Counted from the first letter of the stretch, positions 9,226-17,620 are shown. The stretch: DNA of 25,222 nt from UBA6164 sp964527325 (GCA_964527325.1 CAZGNU010000020.1:1-25222); one strand, 5' to 3'. The notes: generated by a model not told the origin, from the letters alone. Translations and numbers: made by a program.

Positions 9226-9253
9226 TTTATACCTAAAAATACTTAAAAATCAA
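9226..9253 (-). promoter_or_regulatory. candidate purL promoter
   Basis: On the minus strand TTGATT, 16 bases, TATAAA lies about 90 bases before the purL start. In such AT-rich DNA the match is suggestive only. Confidence 0.45.
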
Positions 9254-9316
9254 TTTATTTTATAGACTTATGTTAAAATAATGTTAAAAAATAGTTTTAT
9301 AGGTTAGTTTTATGCA

Positions 9317-9346
9317 AAAGAAAAGGCTACACTGAGAATGTAGCCT
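9317..9346 (-). terminator. intrinsic terminator after dinD copy 2
   Basis: AGGCTACA / TGTAGCCT, eight paired bases with a seven-base loop, followed on the minus strand by TTTTCTTTT. It lies 22 bases beyond the dinD stop and separates that gene from purL. Confidence 0.85.
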
Positions 9347-9367
9347 ATATTTAAAACATATATTTTT

Positions 9368-10201
9368 TTACTTTAATTTTTTATTTTTTTTAACCTCTTT
9401 CAAATAATCTTTACCAGTTATTGGATCATTTCAAGTTTGTTCAATTAACTCCTCTCTTGCCTTAAAAGCAACTCAACCTCAATCTTTACTTGCTTTTTTT
9501 AATTCTCATAATCATTCAGCATCCCTAGATGTTGTAATATCTGTAGTTGCCTGTTCAGCAAGCATTGTTAATATTAATTCTGTAGGAGTCATTCAATCTC
9601 TCAAATTTCATTTATCCATACTTTTAAAATCTTTCCACTCTGAATTTGTCATTCCAGAATAAGCTTTATATATTTCATTTGTTAAAATTCAATATCATTT
9701 CTCTCATCATCTATTATCCCATTCATTAGTAAGTCATTTTCTAACAGGAATTCAACGAAGTCTTATATCTATCCATTCTTTTGGATATCATTTCTTTTCA
9801 TAAGTTTTAATCATTCTTTTCATTGCAAGCTCTGGATCTTCTATTTCTTGAATACGTTCATATCCTACTTTTGCTAACCATTGTTTTAATGGTTCTGCTT
9901 TTTTGCTTGGAACAGATTGAATTAATCTAAATATTCATTCTGTATTAGATGACAATATTTTTCTTTTCTTTCAATCCTTTGCTAACATTTCAAGGGGGGT
10001 ACAAATTGTACCCCAGTTGTTTTTCAATTCTTGATCTCTAGATTTCATCTTTTTAATATACTGTTTTGGATCTAAACTATTTGTTAAAATAAATATAATA
10101 TCCTCAACAGAAAACCACCATTCATCATTATAAATAATTTTTCTAACTTCTTTCCCTTCAAAAATAGCAATTTTATTATTTTTTATTAATTCTTTTTTCA
10201 T
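9368..10201 (-). CDS. dinD: DinD / Bro-N family protein, copy 2
   Basis: A 277-residue paralogue of the gene at 2568-3407, collinear throughout: KIAIFEGKEVRKIIY, DEWWFSVEDIIFILT, NTEGIFRLIQSVPSKKAEP, WLAKVGYERIQEIEDPELA, WIDIRLRGIPVRKGL, NLRDGMTPTELILTMLAEQ and DGGGVAFKAREE. The Bro-N N-terminus is the phage antirepressor type. Its cellular role is unknown; E. coli DinD is damage-inducible. UGA codes Gly at conserved positions. DNA encoding the central NTEGIFRLIQS region is almost identical to copy 1 (3103-3160 against 9891-9950), which suggests recent duplication or gene conversion. Its promoter carries the shared 19-bp element. It lies between the kilA-N gene and purL, with a terminator on each side. 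Confidence 0.9.
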
Positions 10202-10223
10202 TTTATTTTAATGTTATTGATTG

Positions 10224-10261
10224 ATATACTCGGATTATATACAATTATTATATAATTGCAA
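10224..10261 (-). promoter_or_regulatory. dinD copy 2 promoter with shared 19-bp operator-like element
   Basis: On the minus strand TTGCAA (10256-10261), 16 bases, TATAAT (10234-10239). The element at 10224-10242 reads ATATACTCGGATTATATAC on the plus strand. The -35 side, ATATAATTGCAAATTTAAATT, is also shared exactly with the kilA-N promoter. Confidence 0.8.
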
Positions 10262-10271
10262 ATTTAAATTT

Positions 10272-10309
10272 AAAAAAGAGGTGTGTAGTTACACTACAAA
10301 CCTTTTTTT
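10272..10309 (-). terminator. terminator after the KilA-N gene, near-copy of that at 5205
   Basis: GGTGTGTAG / CTACAAACC with loop TTACA, followed on the minus strand by TCTTTTTT. It differs from the hairpin at 5205-5242 by very few bases and lies 28 bases beyond the kilA-N stop. Confidence 0.85.
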
Positions 10310-10336
10310 GTTTTTTATTTACTCCTTTTCTTTTTT

Positions 10337-11149
10337 TTATTTCAATTTATTAAAATTATTATCAAACAAAATTTTAATTTGATTTTGTGCTATTTCTCTT
10401 AATAATTCGTATCTTTTTTCTTTTTTTAATCATTGTTTTATAAACTCACCATTAAGATTTTCTAAATTAGCTAAAAGCAATAGTTGTTCTATTGTAGCAA
10501 AATCTCTGATGTTTCATTTTTTATCTTTATTATCCTGTCTCCATGTACTAGCAGTTTTTCAAAAAATAATAATATTTAATAAATCTGCTTCATCTGAATA
10601 AATATATTTTTTCTTAAAATCTTCTAAACTTGGTATTAAATAATTTTTTATTGAATCTGTTTGAAATTTATAGTTTATCTTTGTTAATTCCCTTTTAACT
10701 GACCATTCAAGTGATTTTCATTTTGTTTCAATTTCTTTAAGTCTTTGAAATTCAGTAATTAAATACAGTTTAAACTCAGCAGAAATCCAACTAGCAAATT
10801 CAAAAGCTATATCTTTATGTGCATATGTTCATCAATAACGACCTGATTTAGAAATTATTCAAATAGAATTAGTTTTTTCTATCCATTTTTTAGGAGTTAA
10901 AACAAAAGCATTTGATCAAGATTCATTTTTAACCGTGTCGAATTCGACACGGTTAAAATTTTTGTTATTTATAATTTCCCATAATCACAAAAATTCAACT
11001 GAAAACCTAGTTTTCATCCAATTTTGAATAACATATCTAGGAGCTTCTGGGTTTTTAGACTTAGCAATATCAGTCAAAGAAATATAATCATCTTTATTTT
11101 TAGAATACAAAGAAATATCACTTCATTTCACATTTATTATTTTTTTCAT
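10337..11149 (-). CDS. KilA-N domain protein
   Basis: A 270-residue protein with an N-terminal KilA-N domain. YISLTDIAKSKNPEAPRYV and IQNWMKTRFSVEFLGLWE open it, then FVLTPKKWIEKTNSIGII, SGRYGGTYAHKDIAFEFASW and AEFKLYLITEFQRLKE. KilA-N is a DNA-binding domain of phages, large DNA viruses and bacterial chromosomes, often beside Bro-N modules. The remaining 130 residues resemble the usual C-terminal part of bacterial members, of unknown function. Nine or more glycines are UGA, including both of GRYGGTY. The codons for residues 64-74 lie in a perfect 32-bp palindrome. The promoter has the 19-bp element shared with both dinD genes. Neighbours are imported thrC upstream and dinD copy 2 downstream. 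Confidence 0.9.
10927..10958. repeat. perfect 32-bp palindrome inside the KilA-N gene
   Basis: The left arm TTTTAACCGTGTCGAA is followed directly by its exact reverse complement, with no loop. The centre GTGTCGAATTCGACAC is far richer in GC than its surroundings. It encodes NFNRVEFDTVK, in frame, between two KilA-N blocks. Confidence 0.95.
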
Positions 11150-11166
11150 ATTTTTTTAATTATTTT

Positions 11167-11204
11167 ATATACTCAAGTTATATACGTATAATATATAATT
11201 GCAA
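11167..11204 (-). promoter_or_regulatory. kilA-N promoter with shared 19-bp operator-like element
   Basis: On the minus strand TTGCAA (11199-11204), 16 bases, TATAAC (11177-11182). The element at 11167-11185 reads ATATACTCAAGTTATATAC on the plus strand. The promoter abuts the thrC terminator, as dinD copy 2's abuts the kilA-N terminator. Confidence 0.8.
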
Positions 11205-11214
11205 ATTTAAATTC

Positions 11215-11251
11215 AAAAAAGAGAGACCACGCTAACGCGTAATCTCTCTTT
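11215..11251 (-). terminator. intrinsic terminator after thrC
   Basis: The stem AAAGAGAGA / TCTCTCTTT continues, past a two-base mismatch, into ACGC / GCGT with loop TAAC. A T-run follows on the minus strand. It starts 11 bases beyond the thrC stop. Confidence 0.9.
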
Positions 11252-11261
11252 GGTTATGAAA

Positions 11262-12701
11262 TTAAGATTCAAGAAGAACTTCTTGCAGTTGCTTCAAATC
11301 AAAATTTCTAATTTGTCTTCGCTGATTCATTTCTTCCTGAGACATCGCAAGATTTTCTCTCACTTGCTTAGGCAAAGAATCAACAATTTCTTTTTCAATA
11401 TCAGATCCTAATACATCTGTAATAGTATCCATAAACTTCATAGGATGAGCTGTAGAAACAAGAATATTAGCTCCTGAAGTATTTCCATGATTCATATAAT
11501 ATTTGAATGCAGTTGCAGTATGTGGATCAATTATAAGGGAAAACATTTTATAAACCTCAAAAATAATCTTCTTTATCATATCATCAACCACAATATAAAC
11601 AGATACATTATCTTGGAGCTTAGATAACTGTGAACATGTTAATGAAAACGATCCTTTTTCATCAATCATATATTTCTTAGTTACCTTGGAACCAAACATA
11701 AAATACATAGCCCGCTCGAAATTAGAGCTAACAGCTATATCCATAGCTGGAGCAAGTGTTTTCACAGCATCAATTGGCCAATAATTACCTTCATTAACTA
11801 CTTCTGATAAAATATCATTTTTATTTGTAGCCAATGTAATATAACCGATATTGGCACCCATTTGCTTAGCAATCCAGGCTCCAACCCAATGACCAGAATT
11901 ACCAGATGGAATTACAATATTTGGAGCAAGATACAAATCTTCAAGCTTTGGATCCAAGGAAACATAACACATATATGCAGCCTGAGCCATAATTCTAAGC
12001 CAATTAATTGAATTGATTGAAATCAGTTTAATATTTGATTCTTCCAATTCAACCATAAATACAGGATCATTAAAACATTCTTTAACAAGAGACTGACAAT
12101 CATCAAAAGTCATTCCCTCCATTGCATAAGCTTGAGCAACATCACCAGAAAAATGAATCATCTGTTGCTCTTGTCCTTCACTTGTTCCATCATGAGGATA
12201 CAAAATATTTACAAAAAGTTCTTCACTGGCTACATTTGCCATAGCAGCTGGTCCAGTATCACCAGAAGTAGCACCAAGTACAACTCCCTTCAATCCTTTT
12301 TGCTTCAAAATATAAGGAATAATTTTTCCCACAATAGCCAAGGCATAATCCTTGAAAGAAAAAGTAGGACCAAAAGAAAGATCAAGCATAAAATTTCTAT
12401 GTACATCCAGTTGATTAAGTTCAAGACGATTTTCGTGTCTGAAATTTTCATAAGCCTCATGAACTAATACCGCAGCATCACGCATTGGAATAGCATCATC
12501 ACCTATGAAACCAAATTTATCAAGGAAAACAATCATAACATGCTCAAGACTTTCTCCCTTTAAAATAGAGATTTCATCTCTTGTAAATTTTGGGATTTCT
12601 TTCGGCACCCAAAGGCCACCAGATTCAGTTGTTCCTTCAAGTACAACTTCACAAGCGGTTAATTCACGCTTATCAATACCACGAGTATCAACATATTTCA
12701 T
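11262..12701 (-). CDS. thrC: threonine synthase, standard-code import
   Basis: A 479-residue PLP enzyme that turns O-phosphohomoserine into threonine. LSFGPTFSFKDYALA holds the PLP-binding Lys117. GATSGDTGPAA and PSGNSGHWVGAWIAKQMG are the phosphate-binding and fold-type II motifs, and the opening YVDTRGID matches the family N-terminus. Length is as in the longer bacterial type. The start is fixed by an AGGAGGA site before the ATG and the stop is TAA. No UGA occurs and all glycines are GGN, in contrast to the flanking kilA-N and GIY-YIG genes, which use UGA for Gly. I infer recent import from a standard-code organism. No other threonine gene is in the window, so the source of phosphohomoserine is unknown. 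It is transcribed alone, between its own promoter and terminator. Confidence 0.97.
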   Translation of the reverse strand: MKYVDTRGIDKRELTACEVVLEGTTESGGLWVPKEIPKFTRDEISILKGESLEHVMIVFLDKFGFIGDDAIPMRDAAVLVHEAYENFRHENRLELNQLDVHRNFMLDLSFGPTFSFKDYALAIVGKIIPYILKQKGLKGVVLGATSGDTGPAAMANVASEELFVNILYPHDGTSEGQEQQMIHFSGDVAQAYAMEGMTFDDCQSLVKECFNDPVFMVELEESNIKLISINSINWLRIMAQAAYMCYVSLDPKLEDLYLAPNIVIPSGNSGHWVGAWIAKQMGANIGYITLATNKNDILSEVVNEGNYWPIDAVKTLAPAMDIAVSSNFERAMYFMFGSKVTKKYMIDEKGSFSLTCSQLSKLQDNVSVYIVVDDMIKKIIFEVYKMFSLIIDPHTATAFKYYMNHGNTSGANILVSTAHPMKFMDTITDVLGSDIEKEIVDSLPKQVRENLAMSQEEMNQRRQIRNFDLKQLQEVLLES

Positions 12702-12769
12702 TTCACTTCCTCCTATTTGTAGGTTTTTATTTCTGTTTTTATTTTAGACTAAAAAATTTTAGTAAAATG

Positions 12770-12797
12770 ATTATATAAATGAAATATTAAAAGTCAA
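12770..12797 (-). promoter_or_regulatory. thrC promoter
   Basis: On the minus strand TTGACT, 16 bases, TATAAT lies about 70 bases before the ATG. It is a near-consensus vegetative promoter, like that of pyrE. Confidence 0.7.
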
Positions 12798-12848
12798 TAC
12801 CATCTCTTTTTCAAATATTAAATACAATGAACTAAAGCCACATTGCTC

Positions 12849-12880
12849 AAAAAAAACAAGGTGGTTTTAACCCCTTGTTA
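12849..12880 (-). terminator. terminator after the GIY-YIG gene
   Basis: AACAAGG / CCTTGTT plus GGTT / AACC with one bulged T, followed on the minus strand by eight Ts. It touches the GIY-YIG stop codon. Confidence 0.85.
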
Positions 12881-13132
12881 TTAATTTTTATTTTTTACCA
12901 ACTCTTCTTTCCCCTTCCTACTCAACCTCTTAATCCTATACTCCTCTTTTGAAGCCTCTGATCTGGTTTCAAATTTACTTGTATAAATAAGTTTTACAGG
13001 TCTTCTCATGCGTGTGTATTTAGCTCATAATCATGAACTATTATGTTCCTCTAGTCTTCTTTCTATATCAACTGTAATACCTGTGTAATAAGTATTATCA
13101 GCACACTCTAGGATATAAACTTTCCATTTCAT
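12881..13132 (-). CDS. GIY-YIG domain protein, UPF0213 type
   Basis: An 83-residue single-domain GIY-YIG nuclease-family protein. WKVYILECADNTYYTGIT holds the VYILxC..xxxYtGiT motif, then DIERRLEEHNSSGLGAKYT (catalytic-type Arg and the H-N-x-G-x-G-A-K-Y-T block), RRPVKLIYTS and the usual C-terminal RSEASKEEYRIKRLSR. Small proteins of this type are common in bacteria; a DNA-cutting role is known for relatives, but this subfamily's function is not settled. Two glycines of the SGLGAKYT block are UGA. Its ATG overlaps the stop of the upstream HisRS-like gene by one base (TAATG), so the two are co-transcribed and probably translationally coupled. Confidence 0.92.
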
Positions 13133-14352
13133 TATTCTTTGATTAGGTCCCTTGCTGGACAATAAAAATCTAGTTTATCTTTTCAAACTTTTCCTATAAT
13201 ATATTCTATTAAATTTTCTTTTTTAACTTCTTCTTGTGTACCTGATTCTATGTCTCTTACTTGGAAAATTCAGCTTCTTGCTTCCATAATTCAAACCATA
13301 ACTACATATTTTGATCATGATCTGTTTGCTTTAAGCATTTGCTCTTTCATTGAAGGAGTTCAAAGAGAAACTACTGTATTAATTCATGCTTCTCTTGCAG
13401 CTATTGATAAAGGTAAAATAACTGTTTTAGCTTCATCTCATAATTGTACAAAAAATAAATCAATTTTGTCCTTGTTTAATATTTTTATATCTCTGTTTTT
13501 TAACATTTCTATTATTGCAGAAGTATTGGCATAAAACCCAGTTGCAGCAATATCTTTTTTGTGTCATAATTCTGTTGCAAGTGTGTTATATCTTGCTCAT
13601 TTACATAATACAGTTCATTTAGCAGTTTTTATTTCCCAAACTGTGTTTGTATTATAATCATTTTTTGCAATAAGCGTATGATCTTCTATATAAGGAATTT
13701 CTAATAAATCTAAATATTCTTTTAATTTATTATAATGAGCTTTTGAGTCTTTTTTAAGAAATTTGATCATACTTGGAGCTTGTGAAGCTAATATCTTTTC
13801 ATCTTCATCCTCTGAAGCTAAAAGTAATATAGGATTTGTTTCAAGTAATTTTAATGATTCTTCAGTAAGATTATGTTTTTTATTTTCATAAAAACTTTGA
13901 AGTTCTTCAGAATATTTAATTTTTTCTTTTTCTATTCAAATAGAATTTATACTAATTGAAAAAGTATTTTCTAGTCATATTTTATTTAAACAAATATAAT
14001 TTAAATAAATAGAAATAGCATCTAATATAGGATCTTTTTCTCAAATAATTTCACCTCAAATTCTTTCTTCTTGAACTCAATTATCATTTAAAAAATGATC
14101 CATAAAATAATAATAAATTGGTTGGATTTCATCAAAACATAAATGATTTAAATATGCTTTCATAACACCAATTTCAGAACTTGTTCTAAACTTTCAGTCC
14201 TCTAAAATATCAGTAGCTATTCTTCTAAATCAATTTTTACGAAACTCATGACGAAAAACTTTTTTAAGAAAAGTTAAATACTTATGATCATCTGGAAATA
14301 TATCATTTGTAACTATTACATCTTTTTCTTTTTCTAGAGTACGTTCGTACAT
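13132..14352 (-). CDS. histidyl-tRNA synthetase homologue lacking catalytic motifs
   Basis: A 406-residue protein collinear with HisRS (E. coli 424) from class II core to anticodon-binding-like C-terminus. Homology shows in RKNGFRRIATDILED, GVMKAYLNH, GGEIIGEKDPILDAI, NDYNTNTVWE, GARYNTLATELG and the C-terminal SGIFQVRDIESGTQEE. Catalytic positions are changed: motif 1 Pro is Asp48; the loop with LRPEGTA is missing or reads RTSSEI; motif 2 FRxE is DHFL (85-88); the RGLDYY loop is AKNDYN (229-234); the motif 3 Arg of GLER is Ala279. It should therefore not activate histidine in the normal way. It may be regulatory, like HisZ (which lacks the C-terminal domain). A TATAAT at 14388-14393 may start transcription. 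It overlaps the GIY-YIG gene by one base. Confidence is high for homology and moderate for inactivity. Confidence 0.85.
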
Positions 14353-14485
14353 ATTTTCTCATTTATAAAAAATAAAACATACATCTAATTATACATTAAA
14401 TATAAAAAAAATTAAAAGTTTTTTTGCTTTTTATTTTTAAAAAGTAAAATATAAAAAATATTTTATAATTGATAAATAAATTTTA

Positions 14486-15073
14486 ATGTTTCAAAATATA
14501 AATAAAGAAATATTAATAAGCTTAAATTCGCTTACAAACTATCCTTTCATAGAAAAAATAGTATTATGCTTTTCTGATACACCTATTTTTTTTCTACCTT
14601 TATTTTTAGTTTGAATGTGGTTTTATTATTCATACAAAAAAAATAATAACAAAAAAAATAATTTATTATTCATTTTTTATTCTACACTTTTAGCAATATC
14701 GTTCAGTTTATTTATACAACAATTAGTTGTAATAGATAGACCAGAAAAAGCTTTAGAGTGAATATGAAAACTTCTTTTAAATCACATTCCTGATGCATCA
14801 TTCCCTTCTGATCACTCTAGTGTAGGTACTGCATTTTTAATTAGTTTATTTTTTACTTGATATAAAAAAGTTTGATTTTATTTTCTTCCAGCAGTTGTTT
14901 TAATGTTATTATCTAGAGTAATGATTTGAGTACACTGGCCTTTAGATATTTTGGCATGAATAACTGTCTGAACAATTTCTAGTATAATAACTTTTAAGTA
15001 CATAAATAAAATTGCTTTTGTATGAAAAATAAATAAATTTATTATAAAGATAATGAAATATTTAAAGTTGTAA
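14486..15073 (+). CDS. PAP2 family membrane phosphatase
   Basis: A 195-residue membrane protein of the PAP2 acid phosphatase superfamily. The three signature motifs are present in order: a short DRPEK form of KxxxxxxRP, FPSDHSS, and SRVMIGVHWPLDILAG with the catalytic His. Five to six hydrophobic segments surround them. Related enzymes remove phosphate from undecaprenyl diphosphate or phosphatidic acid. With murG next on the same strand, undecaprenyl-PP recycling is a reasonable inference but not proven. Glycines in MIGVHW and LAG are UGA. A TATAAT at 14464-14469 lies only 17 bases from the ATG, implying a very short leader. No Shine-Dalgarno site is visible. murG follows after 52 bases, with no clear terminator between. 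Confidence 0.92.
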
Positions 15074-15125
15074 CACATAGATAAGAAAAATTCTTACTTA
15101 CAGTTCATAATATTAATAATAACAA

Positions 15126-16166
15126 ATGAGTAAAAAAAAGAAAATTGCATTAACCGGGTGATATTCAGGATGACATATATTCCCTTTATTATCACTTCGT
15201 AATTATTTAAAAGAAGATAATGATTATGACTTTATTTGGGTATGAGAAGAAGATTCATTAGAAGAAGAAATTTCAAAAGAAAATAAAATAAAATTTTTAG
15301 ATATTCCAGCATGAAAACTTAGAAGATATTTTGACTGGAAGAATTTTTATGAACCCCTTAAAAATCTGACATGAATTTTCTTTGGAATTTATTATATATT
15401 AAAATACAAAATAGATATAATATTTTCAAAATGATGATATGTTTCTTTACCTCTTTGTATTGCTTGATTTATTCTTAGAAAAAAAATTTATATTCACGAA
15501 TCTGATTGCGTTTCATGAATAGCTAATAAAATAATTGAAAAAATAGCTACAAAAGTGTTTTTTACATTTCCAAATGAAAAAATAAAAAATAAAAAGTATT
15601 TCCTTTCATGACAAATACTTAATCCTGAACTAATTGATTGAATAACAAATGTAAAACCTGAACAAAATACAAAACTAAACGTATTTGTAATATGATGAAG
15701 TCAAGGTTCAACTAGAGTATTTAATGCACTGATAAAAATACTTCCTGATTTTGATTATATAAAATTTGACGTTGTTCTTTGAGAAAAAAATACTCATTTA
15801 AAAAGTGATTTTTTAAAATTTTCAAATGTAAAAGTTCATGATTTTTTGACACAAAGAAAAATATGAACTATTTTAAAAAAATCTGACATAGCTATAACTA
15901 GATGATGAGCAACTACTCTTTGGGAGCTAAATATGTTTTGAATTCATTCAATAATTATCCCATTAACTGAAAGTGCCTGAGATCATCAAACAATTAATGC
16001 TAATTATTTTCAGGAAAAATATTGAAGTGATGTACTTGACGAAAATCATAACTTAGAAATAGAATTATTTAGAAAATTAAAAAAATATGCTAATTTAAGA
16101 AAAAATTGATTAAATTTAGAATGATTCTTTAGTTCATTGAAAATAATTAAAGAAGAAATTAAGTAA
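15126..16166 (+). CDS. murG: MurG, lipid II-forming GlcNAc transferase
   Basis: A 346-residue GT-B glycosyltransferase of peptidoglycan synthesis. It adds GlcNAc to lipid I at the inner face of the membrane. TGGYSGGHIFP at residues 10-20 is the N-terminal G-loop. FSKGGYVSLP, IYIHESDCVSGIANK and VIGGSQGSTRVFN follow, then SDIAITRGGATTLWELNMFG (UDP-GlcNAc binding) and GDHQTINANYF. Length is near the usual 355. Almost all loop glycines are UGA, so in the standard code the gene would be cut into many pieces. It shows that this organism builds, or at least finishes, its own peptidoglycan. Its neighbour PAP2 may belong to the same lipid-carrier cycle. An intrinsic terminator follows directly. Confidence 0.95.
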
Positions 16167-16190
16167 GACCTATTAAAGGTCTTTTTTTTT
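16165..16190 (+). terminator. intrinsic terminator after murG
   Basis: AGACCT / AGGTCT with a five-base loop followed by nine Ts; the stem begins directly at the murG stop codon. Confidence 0.88.
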
Positions 16191-16246
16191 GCACTAAAAA
16201 AAAATATATGATAAAATAATATATATAATTTAATAATATATATATT

Positions 16247-17617
16247 ATGGAACAATGGTTCGCTAAAAGAGCAAATGTAAAATATGAAATACTAGCTTTT
16301 AGTATTTTGACAATAATAGCTTGGGTATTCTTTTTTAAATGAGGTAATTCAAATATATATTTATTTGTAGCTGCAATCCTGTGATTGTATATGGCAATAA
16401 ATATATGATCAAATGATGTAGCTAATAATATGTGACCCGCTGTTTGATCAAAAGCAATTACTATTAAATGAGCAATAATGATTGCGGTAATATTTGAAGC
16501 TCTTTGAGTAATACTAGCCTGAGGAGATGTAGTTAATACAATATCAAAATGAATAATTGATCCATCTCTAATAAATAATACTATGCAATTTATTGCAATA
16601 ATGATGGCCACTCTAGCATGAGCTGCTATTTGGGTAAATACTGCTACTTACTTTAAAGCTCCTGTTTCAACAACTCACTCAGTTGTGTGATGATTAATTT
16701 GAGCATGAATAACTGCTGTTTGAGTAAATATAGTAGATTGGTATCAAGTATGAATGATAGCTGCAAGTTGGTTAATATCTCCACTTATGTGATGAATATT
16801 TGCAGTAATTTTATCACTTTCTATTAGAAAAAATATTTTAAAACAAGATGATAGATGAGAAGCTGCTAAAGTATGGGTTCCTATTTATATATGAATAATG
16901 GTTTGGGCTTTTTCTAGTTACCTTATGTTAAAATGATTAAAACAAGTATTAAGTTGAACTAGTTTTGCAATGCTATTAAGAACTGAAATTGCAATATTTG
17001 TATGATATGTATTAGCTCTTTTAACATTTATATCTTTAAGAGTATATTATAAAAAACAATCTGCATATTTTAAAAATTCTAAAAAATTTATAAATAGATT
17101 ATTTAATGTACCTTTAATATTTGCTGTATGACTATTATCATTTGCACACTGAGCAAATGATGTTGCAAATGCAATTTGACCTCTTGCTGCAATTAGTGAT
17201 GCAATAAAAAACAACTGAGTTTCATCAAAAGTTTGAATTGAAATGTGGGTTATGATAATTTGAGCTGCATGACTTGTACTCGGATTAAGTGTATATTGAG
17301 CAAGGTTAATAAAGACTGTATGATCTGAAATAACTAAATTAAACCAAATAAGAGCTTATTGTGTTGCATTATCTGCTGCAGTGACAGTAATCATAGCTTC
17401 TAAGCTATGATTACCAGTTAGTTCTACGCATATTGCTCTTGGTTGAGTATTTTGAATATGATTACTTAGAGAACAAATAAAAAGAAGAAGTTGAAAAACA
17501 AAAGATTATATTGAAAAATGAATGATAAAAAATATTGCTTTAGCTTGGGTTGTTACACTTCCTGTATCATGAGTTATAGCAGGAATATCATACTTGATAA
17601 TTATGAAATTATCATAA
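16247..17617 (+). CDS. PiT family inorganic phosphate permease
   Basis: A 456-residue membrane transporter of the PiT family, which brings in phosphate with H+ or Na+. The two internal repeats each carry the family signature: GSNDVANNMGPAVGSKA near residue 55 and AHGANDVANAIGPLAAI near 300. Each half also has the STTH block (PVSTTHSVVGG, PVSSTHIALGG). About ten or more hydrophobic helices are visible. Nearly every glycine, many within helices, is UGA; in the standard code no long frame would remain. Next on the same strand is a VTC-type polyphosphate polymerase, which suggests uptake and storage of phosphate as a unit. The ATG lies in very AT-rich DNA with several TATAAT-like boxes, and no Shine-Dalgarno site. 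Confidence 0.94.
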
Positions 17618-17620
17618 ATA

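Noticed and set aside
12132..12467. Plus-strand frame of 111 codons inside thrC
   Set aside because: Lies wholly antisense to a certain threonine synthase, with no recognisable protein and no start signal.
16159..16611. Open minus-strand frame of 150 codons antisense to the PiT permease
   Set aside because: It mirrors a transmembrane gene whose plus-strand frame (with UGA as Gly) matches PiT signatures throughout; the antisense frame is a by-product of codon bias.
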